From Cladosporium sp. IMV 00045 (lineage: Eukaryota; Ascomycota; Dothideomycetes; Cladosporiales; Cladosporiaceae), in NCBI GenBank assembly GCA_001931905.2, contig MSJI02000333.1, positions 46,455-97,732 on the forward strand: a stretch of DNA of 51,278 nt. The letters are read 5' to 3'. Both the position numbers and the translations under genes were made by a program. The first letter of the stretch is position 1. Every line of letters starts with the position of its first letter. The notes under the pieces are model-generated. The model was given only the letters and a program-made list of their open reading frames with translations. It searched no databases and was not told the DNA's origin. This document shows, one piece after another, positions 42,696 through 51,278 of the stretch.

Positions 42696-43316
42696 GATTG
42701 CTGTAGTCGATGTTGTTTTGCTTGAGGTGGTCAAATGAAATGAATTGGTTGGTACGATTGAATGAGTTGGAAAGGATAGGGAGATGAGGAACTCAATGCC
42801 AGGAGGGCAGTTTTATGAGCACATGCACGACTCAACACATGTAGCATTGCCTGATACATACCTAAGCTTGCGTCATCCCTTTGGTGGCTCGCCTGACAAT
42901 GCAGGCCCATAAGCAAGTTACAGCTGCCCCGGCACGGCATGTGATGCCGAACAGACCGCTCGTATCCAATGAATGTAGTGGAGTGGGTGGAATACGCAGT
43001 AGCTGGCGCCAGGGAGAGATCAGGAGTTGTCACGCTATTCTTGTGAAGACAACCACGTATGAAGCATTTCAAGTTCAGCCTTACCATAAGGAATGCCGTC
43101 TTCATGAGATCATGGCATTCAACAATCGCCATTGGAGAACTCATTTTGGCCAAGCAACAATACCAAGCAATGACAAGCTTCAGCTGCAGCTTGGCATTGA
43201 CCGCTTCTTGCTAAGAGCCGAATAACCGCGCTCCTCAGCAAACATATCCACTCCTACAAACTTCACTAGAAAACGCTAGCCATCAGCCCCGTGACAACAA
43301 TCACAGCTCCTACGCC
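42696..43316. promoter_or_regulatory. Divergent promoter region CipC-like / thioesterase-fold protein
   Basis: These 621 bases separate the two ATGs. ORFs within show no motif, and no TATA box was convincing. Confidence 0.45.
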
Positions 43317-44416
43317 ATGCCTGGCCGCCTCCCCACCACTCAAGACTTCCCTAACACGGTGAAGGTCGAAATCGTGCCACGTAAGTACGTCAAGCCACAT
43401 CATCATCGACAACATGGCAATGCCGGGATAGCACCAATCCGGCGTGGGGTAGCCGAGAAGCCCTAGGACGAGACTCGCAACCTCAGATCTAGACGTGAGC
43501 CTTATGGGCCTACGGGTCGACCCTCACTAGTGCTTCATGCCCAGCGACCATTCGATTCACGCTCTCAGATCTAGATGTGAGCCCTACGAGTCCATGGGTC
43601 GACCCTCATTAGCGCTCCATGTCTCACAGCCATTCGATTGACCATGAAGTTTCCCGAACACTGACCACGAGTATGCAGCCCCCAAGGAAGACCCCCCTAC
43701 CAACATCCTCGTCCTGTTGCACGGCCTTGGAGATGGACAGGAGTCCTTCGCCACCCTCAGCAGACAGATGAACTTGCCTGAGACTGCAGGTCTTGCGATC
43801 CGTGGCCCTAAGGCTCTCCTTGATCTGGAGGGTGCTCATTGGGGCGACGACATCATTTTCGACTCGACCACTGGCGGGCTCGATGCTGACTCCGGTCTGA
43901 AGGAGAGTACAGAGCTTCTCAGGATCCTGACCAAGGAAGTTCTCATCGACAAGTGCGGCTTTCAGCCGCGAGAGATCGTCTTCTTTGGTTTAGGCCAAGG
44001 TGGCATGGTGGCGTTGAGTACAGCTGGTACGTTGCAATCTATTGCTATTCAGAAATCCACGCTAATTACTTGGAAATCCAGTTGCCATTGCCTCTTCAGC
44101 CACAGATGCCCCGAGCGGAGAACTTGGCGGTATCATCAGCATCGGGGGTGGGCTGCCCAGTGAAGCGCCCGCTGGCCTGGTGTCCAAGTGCAAGACTCCG
44201 GTCCTTGTCTGCGCGGGTGCCGATCGCTCTGCTGTGACTTCCACATCGGAGGACAAGCTCACGCGGCTGTTCGAGTTTGTGGAAGTCAGGCGTTACCGCA
44301 AAGCTGGCGACAGCATGCCCAGCAACCGCGATGAGATGATGCCTATCATGCAATTCTTCTCGCGCAGGTTGCGCAGCACCAAGGGTGTGCCGAAAGGAAG
44401 CGTTGAGGTTGCTTAA
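43317..44416 (+). CDS. Acyl-protein thioesterase/carboxylesterase-fold protein lacking catalytic residues
   Basis: There are three exons, 43317-43380, 43679-44026 and 44082-44416, giving 248 residues. The alpha/beta-hydrolase start ILVLLHGLGDGQESF is the oxyanion-loop region of the phospholipase/carboxylesterase (APT1-like) family. At the nucleophile elbow the family has GFSQGG; here it is GLGQGG, so the catalytic Ser is Gly. The Asp segment LVCAGADRSAV is kept, but the region where the family has a GHG-type His reads RKAGDSMPSNRDEMM with no His. It is therefore probably a non-catalytic member, perhaps a binding or scaffold protein. I believe related Ser-less versions occur in other fungi, but that needs a search. 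The first intron is 298 bases, long for this genome, and contains a tandem duplication. Confidence 0.82.
43482..43645. repeat. Tandem 82-base duplication inside an intron
   Basis: Two adjacent copies start CTCAGATCTAGA at 43482 and 43564. They share GGGTCGACCCTCA and CCATTCGATT blocks and differ at about 19 of 80 positions, of which most are transitions. Confidence 0.8.
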
Positions 44417-44549
44417 CTTTCGTTCATGATTAGAGTACACATATGATTTAACGATGCTTTGGCATGTCAACATTTGCCTCCGTCATGCAGTACCTTGCAC
44501 ACATGCATGCATTCCACGCACGATGCTTTCAGCCCTGTTCTATGTTCGT

Positions 44550-46555
44550 CTACAAGCGCTCTTCCGCAAACGCCATCTGACTCCTGATGTCTCTCACCAG
44601 ACCCTTTGCCTCCTCAACCTCAACGCCATCCTGACAAAGCTCGTTGGCCAACTCCATCGCCCTCGTAAGCTCACCGTTGCGATGGCACCATCTCGCTAAC
44701 CACAGCCTTGCTCGGCTCGTGATTTGCATCACGCCCAAACCCACATCTCCTTCCTCTGGACCCTCCTCCTGCGCCAAAGTGAGCTCCATGTACGCTGCCG
44801 CCTCCTCCCACGCGCCATCACGTTCATACAGCAAAGCAATGTCGTACAAGATCTGCGGATCCAATGCACCGCCGACAGCCTGCGCGAGCGGGTCGGTAGA
44901 CTTCGCCGAGCCGAAACTGTTTGCAACGGAAGAGCTATCAACCTGACTGCCGACAACAAGGGCGCGCTTGTAAGCCTGCACCGCATTGGCGAGCTTGTCG
45001 CACTTGGCATAGGCGTTGGCCACAGCGGCCCACATCTTCGGATCGCCGGGACACAGTGCGGCGGCGCGCTGGTAATAGAAGAGCGAGTAGCTGTAGCACT
45101 CGAGCATCTCGTAGCCTTGGCCCAGACCGTACCATGCGCGGTAGTCCTTGCGGTTGGCATCGACGGCGCGACGGTAGCTTTCGATGGCTGCTTGGGTGTT
45201 TTTAAGCTCGATGTATTCGTGCCCCATCAGCGTCCAGGCCGCTTGGAAAGCCCGGTCGAGAGCTAGAGCGCGTCGGAAGTGGAGAACGGCTTTTTCGTGC
45301 TCCGATATCAGGGAGTAGTAATTGCCGAGGATGCAGTTGGTTTCGGGGCGGAATTTGTCGGTGTCGCTGGCGGATGCGGCGAGTGTTGCTAGCTTAGGGC
45401 GATTTGGGAGGACATACAGTAAATTACTGTAAATTTCAAGGCCGTCTAGACGATGCGGGTGATCATTGATCAGACCGTCGAATAGTTGCATGGCCTGCTC
45501 GTGGTCACGGGAGTGATAGTATAGCAGTGCCTTTTGTTGTTGCAGGAAAGCCGATCTAGGAAAGATCTTCTGGATCTCAGTGAGCGTATTGTAGACCTCC
45601 GGTGTAGCCTGGTACAGCTCTTGACTACAGTAGATATGAAACATGAAGGTCATGATGTTTCGAGGTAAGTGCTCACTCATCTGCTGTAGCTCTTCCACAG
45701 AGCCGATGGAGGACGCGAGTTCCTGCCATGCAGCCCAGTTGTACGGGTTGACGTCGACGCTGCGCAACAGCCATTGCTTGGCAAGGCCTTCTGATTTTGA
45801 CTTCATGAGGACAATTCCATAGAGGTAATCCAGCCATCCTTGAGAGTTTCCCCTTTCTTCTAGCCCGCCACGAGAATTGAAGTAAGCTTCCAAGATAGCA
45901 GAAATGCCGGGAAGTTCTTTGTTAGCTGTCACAGGCCCGTCGGCTGGCCCAAGAATTGTTTCTGAATCTTCCAGTTTGCGTTTCTCTCCCGACAGATAGC
46001 GTGCGTAGAGCGCAAGGAACAATGACTTTTGACTGAGGTTCTTTGGTACTGTAGTTGAAGCAGGCCTAGAGGATCGGGGTGGTTCCAGTGAGACTCGTGA
46101 CTTTCCTTTAGGCGTCAGGGATATTTTTGAAGGCGATGCCGTATCAGGTGCTGGCGTCGTATGCGGGACCTGTTGTGGAAGAAAAACCTCTGCACAGCGG
46201 TCGAACTCGCGACAGTCAAAGAACGACTTGGCGAGCAGATATCGAGGAAGCTCTTTTGCTTCGAGTCTGGCTTCCTTTCGATCGACATTGACGTTTAGCG
46301 GCGCCACATTTTCGTCCAAGTCTTCGTCAACATCTGTGTCGTCCGCATCGTCCTCAACTGGCGAGTACGGGATGGCGAATGAATTGAGAAGTTCTGCTGA
46401 CCTGAATAGGTGAGCATATCGCTGCATCAAACTGGAAGTACATTCGTTACAGCATACCATTTCGCGGCGAAATATAAGCAGCGTTCGTTGCATTCAACTA
46501 CTGCTCTCTGGAGTTGGGTCTGGAGCTCCAACTGTTGTTCGGGTGAGAGCGCCAT
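44550..46555 (-). CDS. apc8: Anaphase-promoting complex subunit Apc8/Cdc23
   Basis: Exon 1 is 46555-46458, then a 56-base intron, then exon 2 at 46401-44550, giving 649 residues. The N-terminus (MALSPEQQLELQTQLQRAVV, then CNERCLYFAAKWSAELLNSF) and the LAKSFFDCREFDRCAEVF segment match the Apc8 N-terminal dimerisation region. From about residue 230 a run of TPR motifs follows, including AWYGLGQGYEMLECYSYSLF and ALCPGDPKMWAAVANAYAKC. An insert with Ser/Thr-Pro sites (residues about 120-160) is a plausible CDK target. Apc8 is a structural TPR subunit of the nuclear ubiquitin ligase that degrades securin and cyclin B. The frame is intact. Confidence 0.94.
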
Positions 46556-47599
46556 TTGCTTTTTGGTTTGTGCTGAAGTCGTAGTCTTCTGCACGAGACA
46601 GTATCAGCGAATGTTGTTTGATTATGATCTCATTGCTGCATGTGATGTGACTTCTTACACGGGATGTGATTTCTCACAGCATGTGAGGACAGGACGCGAA
46701 GCGAAGGTCAACAAACGGCGGAGGCAAGACGCACCAGCACTTCAGTCACCGCAACTTCCTGCTTGGGCGCATGCGGGGTTGATTCCGCTCCGGCAACTTC
46801 ACTTCACTCCAAAACTCCACGGAAGGGGGCAATAAATATGGCTTCACATTAAACAGACAGAAGAGAGGTCGACCGCCCAAGGGAAACGTGCTGCAAAGAT
46901 CTCTTCGAAACATATAACACTCTGGAAACTCAAACCTAGACCTCGATACTGCGACAAAAGTACCTCCTAATGTGCCCTATATTTGGACGCGGTAGTGGGC
47001 TGTCGATATGAACAACGGATCTATCCGTTGCTCGCTACCGTTCATCCACTTTCCCCTCCCACCTCAGAGCTCTTCGATCCCGCGTTGCTTTAGGTTCTGA
47101 TTACAGGAAGGAGATTTACCAAGCATCGGTTAGCATTGAAGCTGCAGATCTGACACAATTGTTCATAAGCCCCAGACTGCGTTGTACAACCAACCTTCCG
47201 AGTTGAGACTGACATTGATCCGTCCTTCGCCTCGCCATTGGCCGCTGTTTGAACTGCTCTCGCAACCGAGCACCGTTCTGCCGTACCCTACACAATGGTG
47301 TTAATCCCACGTGGCGCGTAACAACCTCGCCGGAATAGCTCCTTTCCGAGCGCCTCATTAACAGATGTGCCGTTTCGCACCTTCTCTGCGTAGAAGCGAA
47401 GGCACACACGTCCATCTCCGCACCTGCTCGGTTAGAGTTTGTGGATGTCGAAAGCGCCTACTGTACCTCCTAGCATCTGGGCATGCCTTGGGCAGTCTCG
47501 CCACCTGTCATGCATCCACTTGTATAAGTACTCTCATAGCCTGCTTCACTAATTGGTAAGTAGGTAATTCTCAATTCTTGCTCAGTCTAATTCCAGATC
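46556..47599. other. Divergent intergenic region apc8 / P450
   Basis: These 1.04 kb hold both promoters and no recognised gene. Small ORFs (up to about 100 codons) have no motif. Confidence 0.5.
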
Positions 47600-49191
47600 A
47601 TGGAGGTCGGACTGCTTTCTGGGCTCATTAGCCCTGCTGTTGGCATCATCCTAGTCTCCTTCGCAACCCTCACTGCCGCTTTCTTCTATGCTTTCTCACG
47701 ACCTGCATTGCCAAAGAACGTCCCGCCGTTCGTCACGGAAAAATGGCCGATCATCGGCAGCATGCAATTCTTCACCCAGCGATATGACTTCTTCCAGCGA
47801 CAGATGGCTCACTCGTCCACGGGCAACTTTTCCTTCTACGCGGGCGACAAACCAGTGATCGGGATCTCAGGCGATGAAGCCAAGCGCGTCTTCTACGAGC
47901 ACAAGCACATGGGTCTCGCCGAAGGATATGGTGCTCTTCTCGGCGGTAGTCCACAGATCAGTGAGAGGAGCAACCCATTGGCTGAAGACGAGAGCTTGCA
48001 GCAGGGCTTTGCTAGCCACTTTGCAAAACGCTTGATTGCGCTTCTGAAGGGGCCCATACTAGCAAAAGGACTACCGCAGCTGCTGAAAGATACTCGGACC
48101 ATGGTCGAGAATCTCGCTGCACAGAAGGAAAAAACGACAGATCCCTTCGACAAAGTCTACCGCCTCGTTTTCCAGCTCACCATGCGGACTGTGGCTTGTC
48201 ATGAGATTGCAGCTGATGAAACCATGCGAGAGAAGGTCCTGCAGCTGTTCGAGGCCATCGAACAAACAGCGACGCCACTCAGCATCATGTATACCTGGAT
48301 GCCAGTACCTGCCCGGTTTCGACGATTCTACGCTGGCGCGAAGCTATACATGATCTTCAAGAACATCATTGACGCGCGTGCAAAGACTGGTAGAAGGGAA
48401 GACGATGCATTGCAGTTCTTGATCGATCAGGGAGACGACATCACCAAAGTCATCACCGTAAGAAAACGCATCTCATCATGCCCGCTGCCAACCGTTCTAA
48501 CATCCTACCCCAGTTCGTCGTCGGCGCCCTCTTCGCAGGCCAACTCAACTCCGGCATCAACGCCGCCTGGATCCTCATCTACCTCAGCAAAAACCCGCAC
48601 TGGCACAACCTCGTCCGCGAAGAAGTCAACACCGTCGCCAACCGCCACTGCTCCGACACCTCCCTCCCCCTCATCGACCGCCTCATGCGCGTCCCCATCG
48701 AAGCCTGGGAAACCGAATTCCCCACCATCGACCTCTGCCTGAAAGAAAACATCCGCCTGATCAGCTGCGGCACCTTCTTCCGCCAGAACACCTCCAACGC
48801 GCCCATCGCCCTGAACAAAGCCGGCACCGAAACCGTGCCGGAGAAAGCCTACGCCGCCGTGGCGTTTGCCGAAATCCACCGCGACTCGGCGGTCTACAGG
48901 GACGCCACGACGTGGGATCCGGCGCGTTACTTGCCCGATCGCGCCGAGGACAAGAGCAAACCTTACGCGTGGATCGGGTGGGGTGTGGGCAGGCATCCTT
49001 GCTTGGGCATGCGGTTTGCGAAGCTGGAGAACAACATCATCACGGCGTTTTGGGTGGCGCGGTTTGCGGAGACGGAGCTGGTGGACGCGCAAGGGAAACC
49101 GACGGAGCCGCCGCCGATCGATTGTAACTCGCACAATGCGCATAAGCCCACGGAGAGGGTGTACCTCAGGTACAAGGTGCGGGAGACTTGA
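47600..49191 (+). CDS. Cytochrome P450 with Asn-type I-helix
   Basis: There are two exons, 47600-48457 and 48514-49191, with a 56-base intron (GTAAGA donor, TCTAAC branch, CCCAG acceptor), giving 511 residues. An N-terminal membrane anchor (ISPAVGIILVSFATLTAAFF) places it in the ER. The K-helix ExxR is LKENIRL. The haem loop is WGVGRHPCLGMRFAKLE with the proximal Cys. The I-helix reads FAGQLNSGINAAW: the usual acid-Thr pair is absent and Asn stands at its place, with a downstream Trp, as in the CYP7/CYP8 group (prostacyclin synthase-like). That may mean oxygen activation differs or that it rearranges peroxides; this is inference. Substrate and CYP family are unknown. Confidence 0.88.
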
Positions 49192-49413
49192 GTTTCTGGT
49201 CTTGTCTGCAAAGGGCGAGCTGGAGATTGTAGCGTTCAACGATGATGAGACGATTTGATGACGGCGCTCAGAAACGGGCATGCGTCTTCATCGCAAGCGA
49301 TGCTTAGTGGGGGCTCATAAGAAGTTCTTGATTATTCATTCCCAGGCGTAACAGTCTTTACAGCGATCACTTTCTCGTCTGTTCCTTGTCACAACAATCT
49401 CAATCCCACAATC

Positions 49414-51147
49414 TCAGTCTCGCTTCTCAAGTCTATCGCCCTGCTCAGCTTGTTCGGCACGCTGCAGCGGCACGAACTCGCTTTCCTCGCCTCTGAACTC
49501 CTGGCCTGGCTCAGGTGTCATGCTCTTCTCCCATTCGCTCATCAAATGGCTGGCAGTCCGGCGCAGAGACGTCGGTCTGAGCTTGTTAAGCGCCGGCCAG
49601 GGAAGGGGCTCCTTGTCCTTTCCCTCGGCAAGCTCTCCTCTCGCGTGTTGTGGGTGCTCGGTCTCGTCTCGAGGAATGCCCGCAGAGTGGCGGGGAGTTG
49701 TTGCGTTCGTTGAGGGTTGCGTTACGGATTCCGAAGTTGCGCTGCTGTTGGACTGGGAGTCGTTCGGACTGGGATCGTCCCATGTATCCCACGCGTCCAT
49801 GTTGGAATCGACAGATGGTGCCACTGAGGGCGTCTTGCTGTGTTTCGACGCCTTTTTAACCGGCGCTGGGGTGATTTCGGGGACAGTGAGACCTGCTTCC
49901 GACCAGAATGCCCCGGCCGTATCAATCAATGGCGGCTCTTCTGGGACTTGTGCAGGCGAGGGTTTTCGGGACACCGGGGATCTTGTGGGTTTCCTAGTCT
50001 CTGTTGATGCTTTGCTCGCCGACGAAGCCCGAGATGCCTGGCTAGCATCCCTATAATTCGACCTCAAGGTCTGATTCGAACTCTGCCTCCTCGTATTCGG
50101 TGGCATGACCTGAGTGGCTTCGTCGCCCACAGTAGCCTGCCTCAGATCTTCCCAGAAAGTCCACAGTCCGTCCTTGAAGTCTGTCGCCATCTTTTTCCCT
50201 TGTTTGATAAGCACTTCGCGATCAACGTTCGCCTGTGCAGGGTCGATCTCGATGTCTGCACTCTTGTCGACTTCATTACTGATATCTGGAGTTGCCGAAG
50301 CCGATGTGGTCCTCGACGATAGCGAAGGGCGCTGCTGTAAAGGCGGCCTCTCGCTTTCCGTGCTTTCCTTCGCGGGTAGAGGAAGGCTATCAAGCCGCGG
50401 TGGATGCTGAATCAAAGGCGACATTGCCTCTGACGTACGCGTAGGCGAAAGAAGCGAGAGTGTGCGCGCGTGCCTTGAGCCCGAGAAGACGGTTCTACTA
50501 GAAGTCCGCGTGCCGTTCAGCAAGGCTTTCCTGCGCTCCATCTCTTGCTGCATCCACGCACTCGACCCATCTTCGTCGTCCTGAGCTGCTGCTGGTGTGG
50601 CAGGTGTAGAGCTCACAGGCTCTAGCTTAGCCAACATGCGCACTTCGTTCTTCTTCTTGTATGCCTCATGGTTGGCCCAGCTCTTCTTTAATTTCACCAG
50701 CTCTGCCTCTGCACGATGTAATTCCTCTTTCAACTCGAGGACTCTGCGTTCCTGCGCGGCAATGGCAGTCAAGAAGTTGGAATCAGACGGTCCAGACACG
50801 GGAGGAGGCGGCGGGGCGTCTTTATTGGGCGAAGAAGAAGGCCTGTTGGGAGACTGCTCACGTGTTGCAGGCTGAATGGGAAATTGCATTGAGAAGCGAT
50901 TCGGTCTCCCAGGAGTGGAATTGCTATTGACAGACGCGATTGACATGGTCCTGCCATGACTTTGGAAACTGGTGCGGCCGGTCGAGCCAGCAGAATGTTG
51001 ACTGGCAGAGGGACTCGGCGGTGAGGCAATGTGATCTGTCGGTAGGGAAGGCAGTGGTCTGGTTTCCAGTGGCCGTATGATGGATGCTCGTTTGGCAGAT
51101 AGCGTGCGTCGCGGGCGCACGTTGTTATTAGGATTATCGGGCTCCAT
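49414..51147 (-). CDS. DUF4048-type, largely disordered protein
   Basis: The ATG at 51147 (MEPDNPNNNVRPRR) was chosen; the frame is open a further 25 codons upstream but only from a TTG. The protein is 577 residues in one exon. It is Ser/Pro/Arg-rich and mostly disordered, with one conserved coiled-coil block at about 150-190 (FLTAIAAQERRVLELKEELH then LVKLKKSWANHE). A second conserved helix is GKKMATDFKDGLWTFWEDLR, followed by QATVGDEA. This pair of blocks is typical of fungal DUF4048 proteins, whose function is not established. Many SP and RxxS sites suggest heavy phosphorylation. The frame is intact. It is convergent with the P450. Confidence 0.8.
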   Translation of the reverse strand: MEPDNPNNNVRPRRTLSAKRASIIRPLETRPLPSLPTDHIASPPSPSASQHSAGSTGRTSFQSHGRTMSIASVNSNSTPGRPNRFSMQFPIQPATREQSPNRPSSSPNKDAPPPPPVSGPSDSNFLTAIAAQERRVLELKEELHRAEAELVKLKKSWANHEAYKKKNEVRMLAKLEPVSSTPATPAAAQDDEDGSSAWMQQEMERRKALLNGTRTSSRTVFSGSRHARTLSLLSPTRTSEAMSPLIQHPPRLDSLPLPAKESTESERPPLQQRPSLSSRTTSASATPDISNEVDKSADIEIDPAQANVDREVLIKQGKKMATDFKDGLWTFWEDLRQATVGDEATQVMPPNTRRQSSNQTLRSNYRDASQASRASSASKASTETRKPTRSPVSRKPSPAQVPEEPPLIDTAGAFWSEAGLTVPEITPAPVKKASKHSKTPSVAPSVDSNMDAWDTWDDPSPNDSQSNSSATSESVTQPSTNATTPRHSAGIPRDETEHPQHARGELAEGKDKEPLPWPALNKLRPTSLRRTASHLMSEWEKSMTPEPGQEFRGEESEFVPLQRAEQAEQGDRLEKRD

Positions 51148-51278
51148 GGCGCCCGAGCATGGGAGATGTAATTGGTATAGGAGACAAGTCCCTCGTCTAG
51201 GTGTAAACAGGAAGCATTTCAATGAGCGTGATGGGCATGGATTTCTAGGAAATAGGACAACGGGTCGGTGTTTTAGTT

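Noticed and set aside
1..51278. CRISPR arrays, insertion sequences, rRNA genes
   Set aside because: None was seen; the only regular direct repeats are coding repeats, a microsatellite, the promoter repeat and the intronic duplication.

Overview
The window reads as nuclear chromosomal DNA of a filamentous ascomycete (Pezizomycotina). Short introns of about 50-110 bases with GTRNGY donors and YAG acceptors interrupt many genes, genes lie on both strands without operons, and the gene set (truncated NRPS, fungal FAD hydroxylases, BAHD acyltransferase, CipC-like and DUF4048 proteins, P450) is typical of that group. Several proteins look most like those of Dothideomycetes, but that placement is an impression, not a search result. 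No rRNA, tRNA, CRISPR array, intact transposon or virus-derived gene was recognised.

Layout. 1-4345: the 3' end of a nonribosomal peptide synthetase (terminal condensation domain, Ser-less carrier domain, Arg/Ser-rich repeat tail), convergent with a phenol-2-monooxygenase-like flavoprotein. 5656-10810: the cell-cycle kinase CDK1, divergent from the nucleotide-excision-repair protein Rad4/XPC. 12060-20060: a salicylate-hydroxylase-like flavoprotein, a secreted NTF2-like protein, a long span with no recognisable gene, a CCDC130/Saf4-type splicing factor and a small coiled-coil protein. 20971-27080: a three-gene accessory locus with a monocarboxylate-type MFS transporter, a transcription factor carrying Zn2Cys6-like, KN-homeodomain and C2H2 modules, and a fusion of a diaminopropionate ammonia-lyase-like PLP enzyme to an M20 metallopeptidase/deacylase. 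28008-36320: a coiled-coil hypothetical, the G-alpha chaperone/GEF RIC8, and Rif1. 36665-51147: BAHD acyltransferase, Cys-rich membrane protein, multi-pass membrane protein, CipC-like protein with a Gly-Arg-Asp-Tyr repeat tail, an acyl-protein-thioesterase fold lacking catalytic residues, APC/C subunit Apc8/Cdc23, an unusual P450 and a DUF4048 protein.

How the genes work together. The clearest functional unit is 20971-27080. The transcription factor and the fusion enzyme share a divergent promoter that carries a 42-base direct repeat including the TALE-type core TGTCA, and the transporter lies next door. I infer a small catabolic module that imports an N-acylated amino acid, deacylates it and eliminates ammonia. 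Elsewhere housekeeping genes for cell cycle and genome maintenance (cdk1, rad4, rif1, apc8) are interleaved with secondary-metabolism-type oxidases and transferases that do not form one obvious cluster.

Sequence quality. Five genes (rad4, the PLP-M20 fusion, the 28008 hypothetical, rif1 and the Cys-rich membrane protein) each need one to three single-base adjustments, mostly in short homopolymers, to give full-length family-typical proteins. This suggests uncorrected assembly indels rather than five pseudogenes, and gene models that place introns there should be distrusted.
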